64,000 nucleotides of DNA from positions 31,558,580 through 31,622,579 of the forward strand of contig CM051510.1 of NCBI GenBank assembly GCA_028015205.1, given 5' to 3'. Of the stretch, positions 10,565-23,346 are shown in pieces. The DNA is from Mytilisepta virgata (Eukaryota > Mollusca > Bivalvia > Mytilida > Mytilidae). A program made the translations under genes and the position numbers. Under the pieces are notes generated by a model. That model was not told the DNA's origin, searched no databases, and worked only from the letters and a program-made list of their open reading frames with translations. The stretch's first letter is position 1, and each line of letters starts with the position of its first letter.

Positions 10565-13506
10565 CTGAAATTTCAAGATAAACATGCACTAAAAATTAAC
10601 ATAACTACAATAATTTATGCAAATTATAAAATGCAACAGCAATGTCAAAAATTCTTCAAAAGTTATGTAAGAAAGCAGAAAACTTTTTAGTAAAATTTTT
10701 TGTTTCCATGGAAAAGTGATTTTGGAGAGTTTTTGGACCTCTGATTGTAAAGTAAAAGCACCACAGAATGAAATGTGTCGATGAAAACTTTTTAACTTAA
10801 GTAACCTAGTTATTTTCAGAAATAAAATAGTCTTTGCTTACTAATTTTGCCTTCAATGAATTTTCACCTTTGTCAAATATGATTTCTGAAATTATCTGGA
10901 TATGGTTTGGACCTAAAAACTATTATACATAGATGAATTATAAATCCAGCACTGGTAGCTTATAGTTAGCTTATAGTTAGTACTTTCATGCCAGAATATT
11001 GTGATTTTATCATTTTTCTCAAATAAACTGGAGGTGTCAGATTAAGACTAAGACTGACTTCTGGAACAAATACTAAATCTATGATTGTTTTTGAGACATT
11101 TAGTAATGGATTTAGCGTTTACAGTCCTCCTAAAAATTTACAAGACTCCCCATCTATTTAAATGTTCATAAAAAAATCCCTTCCCTTCACAAATACATTA
11201 GTTAACAAAATACAAAAATAACACTATTTAAAGAAAGCTATGAAAAAGCAAACATATAATTATAGATTAAGCCTTACCATTATTTTGAACATAATAACAT
11301 TGATCATTAAGCAATAAATCATTAAAGGTGAAACTTTCACATGAAAAGAGAACGAAATTTCAGACTTATGTACTATCCAACCAATTTTATCATTTGTAGC
11401 TATCGGTCACCTATTCTGGTAATCATAACGTATTTACTTGTATAGTGTTTTTCACACTAGAGTGTCACAATAGATAAGGCAGAGCTTTCGGTATCAAAGT
11501 ATAACCCATCGTTACTCAGTGTCCTTAGCAAGTCAGAATTTCCCGAATCTCTGTTGATTCTGTATGTTTTGTGCTCCGTTATGGATGGATAAATTATTGT
11601 TTAACGTCCAGTGGCAACCAGGTGCATATCAGGACACATGCTCTGTTATGTTGTTTCCGTCTGAAAGTCAGGGTACTGTTTCACTAAAGCTCGCAAGAGT
11701 TACGATCAGTCGTGACTTTTATATAATCAAAGAATTTACGATCAGTGGTAACTATTGCGACCTTTAGTGAAACAGTACCCTGTTGATTGGATGGAGTTAC
11801 CGAAAATTGATTGATATATCATTGCTAATCTTTTCCATTATTGATCTCGTTATTTATTCAACTGTTATGGACACATTTAATGAAATACACAATCTCCTGG
11901 CATGTTAAAATCCAACACAAATCATTTCAAGAAAAATTAAATTCTTTATTAATATTTACAAAATGCCAATAGCAAAGTCATTTTTATTAATGAAGCTTTC
12001 TAAATTACTTTAAAACTAGTACCATACCAAGCTAATATCTCCTACCTTCATGCTTTTAAAACATAATAATCATTGAGTTATCTCCCTTTCAATACTATTT
12101 CTAAAACATTGTAGGTCAATTCACTTTTTGTCAATTTTATAGAATTAACATACTTCTTTTTTCATTTAATCAATAATAAGATTTTGATATTTGCTTATAG
12201 TAGCAGAGTGTTTATTTTAGTACCTTTATTCTTTGTAAAATAAACTTGTAATGTATCTGATTATTGAAAATAAAAACATTTGTGTAATTATTTCAGCCTT
12301 GAAAATGGTTATTTATTTGAAGAATCATATGTTGCATTACAAATTAATCCCTACTTTGGCGCCAGTGTGACAGTTGGGATTTCAATGCCTTCCCAAGAGA
12401 TGATAGGACTAGGTTAATATTCGTAATTTTATTACCAGCATAAAATATTTCACTTGTGGAGCGAAATGTTCTGGTAAAATCACGACTGATGACACTCTCA
12501 AAACTACATAAAACATAACACTGCTAGTTACATCAATTGGCAAAATCTATTCCAATCTTTTTCTAATTTTTCATAAAAGTGGCTTGGTTTGTTTGTTTTT
12601 TGTTTTTTTTTTATCTAAATTTTAATGTTTCTGAGCTCTACCCTTCCAGTGAAAATGATCATCTTGTTCATTATATAACAGAAATATAATTTTGAAAAAA
12701 AAAATTATGGATAAATGTGACATAAATGCAGAGTTGGCAAGGAATGAGAATCTATAATCTAATCTGGCCTTCAGATTCTGAAATACCAAAATGAGGTCCT
12801 TGTTACCTCATTTTATGATGTGTTTAAAGTAATGAATGATTTGACAACCACTGAAGGTAACGTTGAACTGAGTATCACATGGACTTTGTACTTGAGTTGT
12901 TTTTTTTTGAGAATCTGAATCATTCAAAACCTATTTAAAATAAAAAGCTTTTTTGAGTGAAAGCCACACTTTTCTGAACAAAAAGTTCCAGGATTTTTCA
13001 TAGATTTTTCCAGGATTCCCCCCCCCCCCCCACCCCAGGCTGATAATCCAAAAAATACTTGTGAAAGGGACTATGGATTTCAGATTCTCTACATACTAAC
13101 AAAGGTTTTTATGACGCAGAAGTCACGAATTGTTTCGCCCCATCAACATTTGCCACAAAGCAATATGCATCCCATTTAATACTTCTTAGTATAAACTCAA
13201 TGTGCAACATGCCGGTCAAAAGCTGAGTGATTGAAAAATGATAATCAAAGAGAAGTAATCAGTTTTTTTAATGACTTCCGCTCAACAAATTTCAAGGGTT
13301 CATCCCAGTTTTGGTCGTTTTTTTTAATTTCAAGAACATTTCTCAGCTGGGAAGGCTTGATATTAAAATCCCGGGTCTTTCCCGTTTTCCCAGTTCTACG
13401 AGAACCCCGGAAAGCGCACCAGATTTTCCTTCATCACGGTCCACTGAATATCACCAAACTAATAACAAAATATGTCGAATTGAATAATCTGGCAAATATA
13501 TTTAAC
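10565..13506 (-). other. Intron between exons 5 and 6
   Basis: 2,942 bp. It holds a 114-bp MITE (11669-11782), a small inverted repeat near 12424-12480, a C tract at about 13019-13030, and a more GC-rich stretch around 13265-13440 whose open frame is antisense noise over exon 5. No coding signal was recognised. Confidence 0.75.
11669..11782. mobile_element. 114-bp MITE ending CAGGGTACTG
   Basis: Begins CAGGGTACTGTTTCACTAAA and ends with its reverse complement TTTAGTGAAACAGTACCCTG. The arms match over about 20 bp and the interior has imperfect inverted similarity (TTACGATCAGT). It has no coding capacity. Confidence 0.8.
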
Positions 13507-13605
13507 CTTTTTCTCTCCACCAGCAGGTTTGTGGTCCATGAAGTCTCTAGAACCAATCTTACTGTTAACATTGGAGAAATCTTGTCTTTTTGTCTGAATT
13601 TTCAC
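13507..13605 (-). CDS. Coding exon 5: tau-type repeat 2, divergent
   Basis: A 99-nt exon (33 codons, phase 0 on both sides), acceptor TTACTTACAG and donor GTTAAA. It begins VKIQTKRQDFSNVN, equivalent to the inter-repeat segment of tau, then SKIGSRDFMDHKPAGGEKK. The PGGG has become PAGG and the usual SLDN has become SRDF, so this is the least conserved repeat. Its lead and its Lys-Lys ending resemble the last tau repeat (DFKDRVQSKIGS, GGGNKK) more than its neighbours do. The donor GTTAAA is weak, so the exact 3' end is slightly uncertain. Confidence 0.87.
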
Positions 13606-13870
13606 CTGTAAGTAAGCAAATAAATCCAACTGAACTTCCTCATGTTTAAGTGTAGTGAAATAAAAATATGATGGTTTAACTCTATAACATTCCATATGTA
13701 TCTTCATGGGTGAAAGTATAGAATGTGCCAAAAACCGGAAATTGTGTATTTTTAAAATATTTTATATAGGAATATATAAAGACTAAAATGGTAAAAATCG
13801 GGAAATCTGGCAAATTCCGGAAAACTTTCAAGCATGTATCCTTGTATTTTCAGTGGTTGCCTCTTGTTAC

Positions 13871-14330
13871 TACTGTAAATATGGAAATTATTGCGATGTT
13901 TTTATTATTGCGAAAATTGCGATCGGTTTAGCATCGCAATATTATAAACTCGCATTTTTAATGCATATTTTCATGTCCGATTTATTCTACATTTGTCCCC
14001 CTTTGTTTTTATTTACTTGGGTAACCGTCTGGTCATTGATTTCCGACATCAGGAGACAGGTTAATTGGTAGACACTTTGTTGTATAGGTATTGTTTTCAC
14101 AGCTATTATATATATAATAAAATTTTGAATTCTAATATTTTTAATCCCATTAATTAAAACGATTACTTTATATAAAACTTCCATTTTCAATTTTTACTCG
14201 ATCTCCAATCGCAATAATAAAACTTTTTTTTTCACACGGGCGGCGATCGCAATAATTTAACCTTGCAATTTTGCGTTGGGTAGAAAAATTGCAATAATAA
14301 GTGCATGCAAAAATTTCCGAATTTACAGTA
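13871..14330. mobile_element. MITE with TACTGTAAAT ends, copy A (long form)
   Basis: Begins TACTGTAAATATGGAAATTA followed by TTGCGATG, and ends CCGAATTTACAGTA. It is 460 bp, over twice the length of the other three copies (about 190-210 bp), because it holds extra internal sequence. It has repeated TTGCGAT/ATCGCAA motifs throughout. A TA at each end fits a TA target duplication as in Tc1/mariner-type MITEs; the assignment is inference. Confidence 0.82.
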
Positions 14331-14525
14331 TAGGAAACACTGCATCTATCAGACCTATCAGACCTAAATTTAAAGATGTGAGAACTATGAAAATAGGGCT
14401 GTCAAGTCAAAAAGTATATATGAAGTTACACATATAGAGTACGAAGTTAAATGAAATCAATTCACTGTCAGTTTGACTCATAGTTTAAATATAAGTCAGT
14501 TTTTTTATTATTGAATTAAAAAATA

Positions 14526-15077
14526 ACAAGAGGCTGTCGAATGACAGCAAACCCGATTTTCCTGCATGGAAATGATGTTTGCAAATCTGGATTCCCAAAC
14601 AGGATGAAGTAAAGAAATATAAATGAATTTTTGTAGGGTTTTGTAGGGTTAATTTTTAGAACCATAACTCCTGAACGGTGAAAGTGAAAATCGTCAATAT
14701 CGGAACGTTGAAAGTGGAAATCGTCTATATCGAACTTGACCTCCATTTTGTCATCAGTAACAACATATTAAAATTTGAAAAGCTTTGGTTGAACAGTTCA
14801 TAAGTTATCACACGGACACCACTGGAAAAGCCATTTTTCAATCTTTCAAGAACCATAACTCCTGAACGGTGAAAGTGAAAATCGTCAATATCGAACTTGA
14901 CCTCCATTTTGTCATCAGTAACAACATATTAAAATTTGAAAAGCTTTGGTTGAATAGTTCCAGTTCATAAGTTATTGCACGGACACTGTTTGGCAGCCGC
15001 CCGCCCATCCGCCCGCCCGCCCGCCCGCCGTACATCACCAAATTAATAACCGATATTTTCCTATGAAAATCCGGTTA
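14526..15077 (+). mobile_element. Repeat element with internal duplication and GCCC tract
   Basis: Starts ACAAGAGGCTGTCGAATGAC and runs to TATGAAAATCCGGTT. The sequences AACCCGATTTTC near the left and GAAAATCCGGTT at the right end are an approximate inverted repeat. A block of about 190 bp beginning AGAACCATAACTCCTGAACG occurs twice (about 14660 and 14849). A (GCCC)n-like tract lies at 14995-15029. The opening resembles that of the CTCACCTG family. Confidence 0.7.
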
Positions 15078-15395
15078 AAAATGACATTGAGTCTTGAAGG
15101 CCTTTTTGACAAAAGATATTATTCCAGGACTTTTCCATGGTTACATGACCTTTGTGAACATTGGGTAAAATGTATTAAATTTTTGACACTATTGTTTCTG
15201 CAGATATTTAACGTAATTCTTGTCTTGTAGTGGGAGGTGCTGTAAAAGGCCAAACAACAAATATACACCTCAAATAAATTCTTAAGCTGTTCATCAACTA
15301 TTTTGTGACATAACTATTTTATTAGAGTTGCACCTGACATAATGCTGTATTATTGTTACTGATAATAAACAAATTATCAAGATTTCATTTTATAC

Positions 15396-15475
15396 CTGTC
15401 CACCTCCAGGTGAATGTTTGGCATTGTCCAGAGAACCAATCTTTGACTGGGTTGTTCTTGTTGGTGTTGTTTTTC
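15396..15475 (-). CDS. Coding exon 4: tau-type microtubule-binding repeat 1
   Basis: An 80-nt exon, acceptor TTTACTCACAG and donor GTATAA. It completes a Gly codon, then reads 26 codons: a Thr/Lys-rich lead (KTTPTRTTQ) and the first repeat core SKIGSLDNAKHSPGGGQ, ending in phase 0. This is close to the canonical tau/MAP2 repeat core of the form S-K-x-G-S-x-D-N-x-x-H-x-P-G-G-G, the part that contacts microtubules in this family. Repeat 1 starts inside the exon, and the inter-repeat segment comes from exon 5. Confidence 0.93.
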
Positions 15476-16120
15476 CTGTGAGTAAAACATATGAAATTGT
15501 ATATGATCTTAGTATTTCCCAGGGACAATTAACTGCCTCCCTTAGTTATGTTAAATAAAGGAATAATTTTACTTATCTCCCTTTGAAAAATTTTATTATC
15601 TTGCCTTTGTGAATAGGCTATTGGAATATAAAAACTAGTGTTTCTGATTTGTGCTTTGATGTGGATATTGATTAACAGTGAGTAATGTAAGAAATTTACT
15701 TCAAAATTTTCTCATATTGCATAATAGTGTCTTTGATGAAATTTCATTTATATCAATATATAAATGAACAAAATTTAGAGTATATTTCTACACAAAATGT
15801 TATATTATTGTTTGTTATTACATGTTTATATATAACAACTGACCACAAATTTATAGAAAAGTTTTCTGATCCTAGCCAGTAACTGAGTTGGTCTTTGTCA
15901 TGGTAACACATATGTGTCTGAGCCTATTTGTCCTCCATAATATTCTCTGATTGAGAAACTGTTAACCCATCTTCATTTATTAGAGATCATATTTTTTTCT
16001 TCTTTTTTACATCATTTTTATTTATTTTGGTCCTTAGGATATGTGAATTACCTCCCCTGTATAGTTTGGTAAATGGGAATCTCCCTTGTGGAAATTGGAT
16101 TCCATGATTTCTATAAATAC
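15476..16120 (-). other. Intron between exons 3 and 4
   Basis: 645 bp, GT-AG, AT-rich. I see nothing else in it. Confidence 0.8.
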
Positions 16121-16199
16121 CTGTTTTCCTGGGACTTCCCTCAGATTTTGTAGGTTGACTTTTATTCATGGTTGGTATTGTTGACTTTTTACCACTTGA
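16121..16199 (-). CDS. Coding exon 3: basic Ser/Lys/Pro linker before the repeats
   Basis: A 79-nt exon with acceptor TTTTTCAG (16202-16200 are the CAG) and donor GTATTT. It encodes SSGKKSTIPTMNKSQPTK followed by SEGSPRKT plus one base, phase 0 in and phase 1 out. The next exon supplies GA to make Gly. The composition is basic with SP/TP-type sites, like the region just before repeat 1 in tau and MAP2. It lies 9.5 kb from exon 2 and only 645 bp from exon 4, so it groups with the repeat exons. Confidence 0.82.
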
Positions 16200-19100
16200 C
16201 TGAAAAATTTAAAAATATCGTTAAGTTAGGATATAACTACTGGTAAATGGAAGAAAAAAAAATTGAACCTGAAAAATAAGTTGACTTAATATGAAAAAAA
16301 AATCTACAGCATGCATTTTGTTGGTTTTTGTATACTATATCTAAATTGAAGAGAATAAGGAGTCTTGTTTAAGAAAACTCCTATAGTTATAAGCTTTTCA
16401 TGTCATGTGGTTCAAAATTTACAAATTTCTCAAAGTATACGGACATCATGACTAGACTCATTCAATGTGTGCATATGCCCAATCTGAGTATAGTGTCCTA
16501 TTACTTTTTCAATCAATGTAAATGCTTATAAATTCTGCATGGAAACAGTCATACTTGTAAATTTTTTTGTCATATGTTTCAAACTTCGTGAACTCCTCTA
16601 AGTGTGCATGACCAGATTCATTCAAAATCTGCATGTCCACAATTTTAGAAATAGAGTCCTTTTCCTTTTCAAACTATGTCAATGATTATAAATTTTTCTA
16701 TTATTTAATTCTTAGATGTAATAAATATTCATCACTTCAATGGAAGAATCACTTTGAAGTATACTAAAGCCCAGAATTTTTACATTGTTTACTATTTATT
16801 TGGATTTGTTTGTTGATTTTTTATTGCCTATTTAGTTTTTTCCATAGAGTCCACAACCTTTCTTTTCCATATATAATTAATTCAATTATATATATTTTCA
16901 GTGAAAAAAGCATTTTTCAGCAATTAAAACGATTCATTATTTTTACTTTAACTGTGTGTACTCTAAGGTTTCAAAGTGTATGTCAAACAGTATAAGTTCA
17001 ATCATTATAAGTACCATATAGCCAAGAAATATTAAAATTCTCAACAAATAAAAATTACATTTGGAATGCTTGACTCTAGTTGGGATGTGTATTGAATTAG
17101 TTATAAATTGTTTGATGTTTACCTGGTACAGGTAAAAGTGTTTAAAATAGGTACTTCAAATGTCACTGCTACTAACAAATGCTTACCCTAGCTACCTACC
17201 AGGTTAGCAATACACTATAATTTTATTCAAATACTTCAGAATTTAAAGATTTATTTTCGGTAAAAATTCAGTAAAAACAAACTTCTTGTAGTATGATACT
17301 TGATAATTTGTAAATTTATTTCAACAACAAAATATTTGAATTACAGATTTATTTGAAGTAGGGTCACCGATCAACAAGATATTATTATTTTACTCATGTA
17401 CAATTTTAAGACTAATATTGGAACGTATTTAAAATAAATAACAAAACAGGTCAAAAGCCTATAACTGATTGCTTTTCATGATGTTTTCAGTGTTTTGTGT
17501 GTTTTTAAATTGTTAACAAAATTTTTTTACTCAGTTTTTCAAATTAACCAAATAACATATTCCTGTTTTAATTTAAAAAATATTTTTCAGTTTAAAAATA
17601 TCCTCATCAACTTTAAAGCACATTTAAAAAAAAATTAACCAATGATATCTTAACCAGCAGAAAGGTTTCTGTCTTAAGCGGAAGGAAGGTTCTAATCACT
17701 ATTCTTATGTCAGCTTGAAAACACATCCTTTCTGTCCCTAAAACTATAGTGAACCTTCCAGCAGTTAGAAAAGTTAGAATTTCCAATTCACAATGGTTTA
17801 ATAGTCCTGTCTTTTGTTTATAAATAAACGGAACAATCATAATTTTACAGAAACAGATTTTTAACATTTTACCAACAAATAAGTGTACTCAATGGGAGTA
17901 ATACAAAACAAACAGCAAGATATAGGATATGCTAAAAAAAAAAAAACTGAAGCAAAATGCAATATTCATATTATAACCTCCCCAAAGCATTTTAACACAT
18001 AGAGAACACATACATGAACAAATATAGCCATTTATTCACAAAATTCATGTTTGTGCATGAAAAAATTATACATATTTGCACTTTTACAAAGAGTTTCTGT
18101 AAACCAAAAGATAGTTAATCATACTTTACTAGAAGATGCAGATCCCATATGTCATAGCTAATGATGTCTGCAAAATCCATAAATCAGTTTTTATGTTTTA
18201 ACATTAGTTTTACATGTTATAAAATATTTTACAAATTTATACCCTTTATTCCATTCTAAATTCATCAACCCCCTTTTCTTATTCTCTTCAATTTCCCATT
18301 TTACATCCCTTTTCCCTTCTCTCTTTTGGCATAATCTTTGAATAGGGTTGTTTTCAAAAACAAAAACAAAAAATACAAAAATAAAAGTGTCCAATTTTTT
18401 GCCTTTTTCCTGGTCAAGGTTCATGAAAGTCTACATGTTCAGACTGATCTGACCAAAATAACTCTTACTGATTGACTGCAAATCAATAAAACATACAAAG
18501 TTCAAATGTACTCTAAACTTCTCTGTACATCAAAAGGTCACACGTACTTATAATTTCTGTTTAATGCATTTTATTCTTAATAAGTATTTGGTATATTTAT
18601 TGAAATATGTTCACTGCCAACTATAGTTCTTATTTCAACACTCTGCAGTCATAAAAATCTGTGAAGAATACATCTATATTTATACATATATATATAAATA
18701 TAGTCCTGCAAAGAAAAATGTAAATTTAGTATATCTAATTTTGTATCTGAAGTTCAATTTTAAAGGAACATTTTATTAAAGCTTAGTTAAAAATCAAAAT
18801 CATTCAGATAAAAAAATATCAGAAAATGGGAAATTTTATGCAAATTTGATGTACGTTTAAACATGAACTTTAAAGGTTAAATTTTCTTTAGTATTCTATT
18901 GATAAGTTATATGATATATTAATGTTATCACTGTGAGCGATGTTCTTTAATTTCCAGCGAAAAAAGTTTTTTGCCCCAATTATATGTGTAATTCAACTAA
19001 ATTATTAAAGACCATTTTAAAATAAACAGCTTACTTAAATTGAATCAAACACATGTAATTTAGGTTATTACATGTATGTCAAGAATTAAATTTCTCTATT

Positions 19101-20510
19101 ATAATTATCTCTATTCATTAATTCAGTATAAGAGATTGACAACCTTTATATTGTAGCCATAAAATACACCAGTTTTTATTTTCTCATTGGGCCACATGAA
19201 TTATGCAATGGAAGCAAAAAAGTGCGGTTATTCTGAATAAACATGGTATTAGATATATTAAGTTTTATCCCAAAACTGGCATATTTAGTAGCCAATAAAG
19301 GGTGTCAAAAATATTTTTTCGATATTTGTCTAGTAGTATATCTCCTGGTTATCTTTCTGCTCTTGCAATGTAAGCTTGTATTGTGTTCTAGTTCTTAGTA
19401 TTCATGTTCTCCATAGATTGTGTACGAAACCTTGCCTTCTTAAAATAGACTAAAAATTTGCCATTTTCATGATCTTTCTGGATAAAAGGTAACAATTATC
19501 ATTGCATGTTAAAAACAATATATGTACATTGTTAGAAAATATACATTTTATATGTACTTATTGTGGGACAGGAGAGAAATACTCACTAAACCTTGCATTT
19601 CTATTTGTTTCTAAGTCTCGTACAGTGTGACTCCTCTGATGCCAAACAACATTTTTTAGAACTGGCTGGAGCCCTCCGAAATTAGAGCACAATCGATATC
19701 AAAACTGTGAATGCTCAATTTATTATATGTAGGCCATAAACTGGGCTTTTTATGGCATTGTGGGCATACACCAAAGCCTGCACCGCTATTTTTTTGGGAA
19801 TAAATTTTAGGGTTATCTCGCTGACATTTACCCCAGTTTTAATTTATTTCCATAGGAACAAAGGCTCTAATTATTTGATATGGTCACAGCCACTAATTGA
19901 CATTTAGACATTACTGGTTTTAAAATTGACTGCATTAACAAAACAAATTTACCAAACACAACAGAAAATGACAAGTCTGTAATTTTATGCCATACTGTTT
20001 GTTGTGTTTCAGACAGATAGGCCAAAACAAAATGCTATGAAAATTTACTGTATGGAAACTTCAGTTTGTGGAATGGATATTTGGAATTTTTAACGTCTAA
20101 ATCCTAGAAAATTAATACATTTTTGTTTAGATAATTAATCTTGTTGAGACTTCCAAGGAGATGTAAATGGTTACCATTAGATTTAAATGGTATAATTTTT
20201 TGCCTCAAATATGATTTTGAAATTTCAAATACAAAAAAAAAAAAAAGAAATTGAATATCCGAAAATTTGTATTCTAAATTTTTTTTTTTCAATCACTTTG
20301 CATATATTTGGTGCAACTCAGGGACGTAACGTACAACAAGAACAATTATCTGCCTTTTACAATGAAAATTCAATAAACAAAATCATATTTTGTTTATCTG
20401 GAAGACATGTTCGAATAAAATCAGTTAAAGTCAATTGTTTTAGTAATGACTACGTTGATTGCATTTGGAAGCAAAGTGATAAAAAACTAGAATACGTGTA
20501 ATATGTGTAA

Positions 20511-20898
20511 ACGGGACACAATGCTCTGCTGCACTATCATTCTCTTTGTTCAATGAACCATGAAATTGGGGTCAAAACCCCAATTTGACATGCAACTGAG
20601 ACAGATCACATAATAATAATGAACACATGTACTAAGTTGATGTGACTACAATGTTATCCCAAACTACCATCACCAAAAACTTTAACCTGAGAATGAACTG
20701 TTTCCACAAAATTATATATCTATGTTCAGTGAACCATTAAAATGGGGTCAAAACCCTAATTTGGCATGTGTACTACATTTCAAGTTGATGTGACTGCAAC
20801 TTCACGCTAAACTACCTTCACCAAAATCTTTAACCAGATTCAGGACGGATGGACCGAAAAACATAATGCCCCTCTACTATCATAGGCAGGGCATAAAA
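20511..20898 (+). repeat. Dispersed repeat with internal duplication and GCCCC...GGGGCAT hairpin end
   Basis: Two related blocks occur, each with GGGGTCAAAACCC and CAAGTTGATGTGACT-like motifs (about 20551-20700 and 20725-20840). The right end has ATGCCCCTC and GCAGGGCAT as a small hairpin before CATAAAA. A fragment with the same ending lies at 58560-58652. Confidence 0.6.
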
Positions 20899-21077
20899 AA
20901 AAGACTTAAAGTATAAAAGATCTATTCAATGAAATTAGATCTGCAGACAGTAGGTAGGTAAAAAAGTTTAATTTCTAGATAATTTTACAGGTTTCTCCAG
21001 AGAAGAAATTATGACCTTAGTGATTCTTACTGAAAAATGTCAAAATCATGTCAAGAGTGGGAATAAAATTGCCAATT

Positions 21078-21302
21078 GGAATAGAAGTTTTTTTTCTTGG
21101 CCTTAGTGCTGTAAAATGACAATGTTAATAATACCAAAAGATTGTGATTTTAGTCAGAAAACTGCTATAATTTGTAATGTTCTATAAATGGAACAGAAGT
21201 TTTTTTTCCTTGGCCTTAGTGCTGTAAAATGACAATGTTAATAATAATACCAAAGAATTCTGATTTTAGTCAGAAAACTGCTATAATTTGTAATGTTCTA
21301 TA
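21078..21302 (+). repeat. Direct tandem duplication, unit about 112 bp
   Basis: Two near-identical units starting GGAATAGAAG (21078) and GGAACAGAAG (21190), sharing TTGGCCTTAGTGCTGTAAAA and TTAGTCAGAAAACTGCTATA. They differ by a few substitutions and a 3-bp ATA insertion. Confidence 0.9.
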
Positions 21303-21904
21303 GTTATCACATTCCCATGGTAATTATTTCCATGTAATTTGAATAAAAGGTATCCATCATTTAGATTTGATTGTGGTACTTATAATGCATGTTCTAAACA
21401 GGATATTCCATCCTAAATGCATTAGTAGGAGGAAATAATGAATGAACATTTCCTTGTGGATTTCTGATTATCTGTAAAGCCTAGAATTATTCAAGAAGCT
21501 TTCTTAGCTGACATCTTCAATTGAAGATATATTGATTAACGAAATCAAAATTAAGGGTCTTTTTACTTCTACGTTGAGCAATAAGTGATTATCCATATGA
21601 GCCAAATATAGATTTTGTCAGAAATGTAAACTTAATGAGAGAGTACAGACTATTCAAGCTGCATGCCTAGCCCAGTCCTCAGAATTTTTTAAAAATTTTG
21701 GGTGACATTGAAAATTGACAGCTATAGTATGTAAGCAATTTTTTTTTGTTATTTTTTTAAATTTTACATAAGAATAATACTGAAAAATTCAATATATTGC
21801 TACATTTAAATTTTTGTTCAATCTTATAATAAGAATAAGCTTGTGTGAAAATTTTTGGTAGGGTCAGTTTACAAATGCTGCCTATACATCCCTCACAGGG
21901 GCCC

Positions 21905-22015
21905 TTTTCACAAACATTCGTACTGGTTCCATGACGTCAATGGAAAAAAGACATTGAAAACAGAAAATCAGATCACACTTACGACTAATCATAGTTGGAC
22001 GAATGTTTGTGAAAC
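21905..22015. mobile_element. Short inverted-repeat element (MITE-like)
   Basis: TTTTCACAAACATTCGT at the left returns as CGAATGTTTGTGAAAC at the right. It is about 110 bp, with no coding capacity. Confidence 0.65.
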
Positions 22016-22127
22016 GAGGCTCTGCACATTATTTTATAAAAATATAATAATCCCTGTTTAAAATAATGTAATTCAGTCATAAAATGGCATATAAACCAAC
22101 TGAAAATATATTTTCATAATTGTTATA

Positions 22128-22280
22128 AGCTGCTCGTGAACAAGGCCCTCATTATTTCTCAGCTGCTCGTGAACAAGGCTATCATTTTTCTCAGCTTCTC
22201 GTGAACAAGACCATCATTTTCTCAGCTGCTCGTGAACAAGGCCACTGTTTTTTTTCAGCTGCTCATAAACAAGGTCATAG
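22128..22280 (+). repeat. Minisatellite, units about 30-37 bp, five copies
   Basis: Each unit carries GCTGCTCGTGAACAAGG (last unit GCTGCTCATAAACAAGG) followed by a T-rich spacer of variable length. Confidence 0.88.
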
Positions 22281-22546
22281 TGGTTAAAACATTGGGCCAT
22301 TTTAATTTTTAACTTTTGTTGTCTGAGTTTTTGTTTGTATTTACTTTCATTTAACTTTTACTTTTTATGTATTTTAGTCATTATCTGCCAATTTGCTTTG
22401 ATTCTATTGTCGTACAAGCTGTTTGGCAATATACATATTTTATTTATTTTCATAATACATAATTTTTGTTAGTTTTAGTGAAATTTTAACTGAAACTTTT
22501 TTTCATAAAAAACTTCAAGTTCCTAATTTTCAAATTATTTTCTTAC

Positions 22547-22555
22547 CTCAGATAA
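22547..22555 (-). other. Possible 9-nt microexon (speculative)
   Basis: On the minus strand, TACTAAAATTTTCAG is followed by nine bases reading TTATCTGAG and then a strong donor GTAAGA. The surrounding intron joins phase 0 to phase 0, so inclusion would insert Leu-Ser-Glu without shifting the frame. The branch-like TACTAA is very close to the AG, and such patterns arise by chance, so support is weak. Confidence 0.15.
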
Positions 22556-23346
22556 CTGAAAATTTTAGTACTGATACTTCTGTGAAAAATCCTTCACCAC
22601 AAAGTTACCCCAATCGTCAAATTCAATTCCAAATAAGTTCCTTTAATTTTATTACTTATATTTCTTATGAGTTCAGAGTTCAATGATCCTAACAAATATT
22701 TACATCCTCTATCTTACAAATTCTTTGAACTGTTATTAAATATCCAATAAGTTACCATGTTAATATTTACCTATTCTCACTTGTCCAGGTAAATAATTAC
22801 CTGAAGGATGGAGATGTTATCTGAGGGTCAGAAGTAAATATCTATACATATAAATTTTTAATGAAATTCGAGATTTGTTGTATTTTGTACAAAGCCTTGA
22901 CAAGCCACACACAAAAAAATGTATATTTATTATACCTTAGATATATTTTTCTATAATAAATACATGCACAATAATTTCACTATTTTTAACATTTTCAGTG
23001 ATTTAACTATTTTCCCCGGTCACCGGTCAATAGTTTCCAAACTATTTTCCCTCAAAAAACTATTTTCCCTCTTCAAGTTACGTTGTTTCGCGGATTTTTA
23101 ATCCCGGGCACGGGATTGGCTGGGAGGTTTTAGCCGACCCGTTCGGAAGCTCCCGCGTTATAGGTTATCGTCAATGCTGAATCCCGAGATGTAATTAAGT
23201 ATTTAGAAAAAGGGATATGTCATGGTGAGAACATGAATTTAAAAAAAAATAATGGACTCTGTCACTCGATCATGCATCTCGGGTACGTACACATGACTTA
23301 AATTTTGCCTTAATTATCTCTTGTGTTTCTTTCGGTATAATAAAAC

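Larger units (their letters stand above)
13606..15395 (-). other. Intron between exons 4 and 5
   Basis: 1,790 bp, more than half mobile DNA: the TACTGTAAAT MITE at 13871-14330 and a repeat element at 14526-15077. The remainder is AT-rich without features. Confidence 0.8.

Noticed and set aside
13231..13611. 126-codon open frame on the plus strand
   Set aside because: It overlaps repeat exon 5 on the opposite strand, has no recognisable domain, and is a shadow of that exon plus intron.
19616..19665. A 49-nt exon-like stretch on the minus strand before a GTGAGT donor
   Set aside because: Its length is not a multiple of three and neighbouring exons are phase 0, so inclusion would break the frame; the acceptor is also poor.
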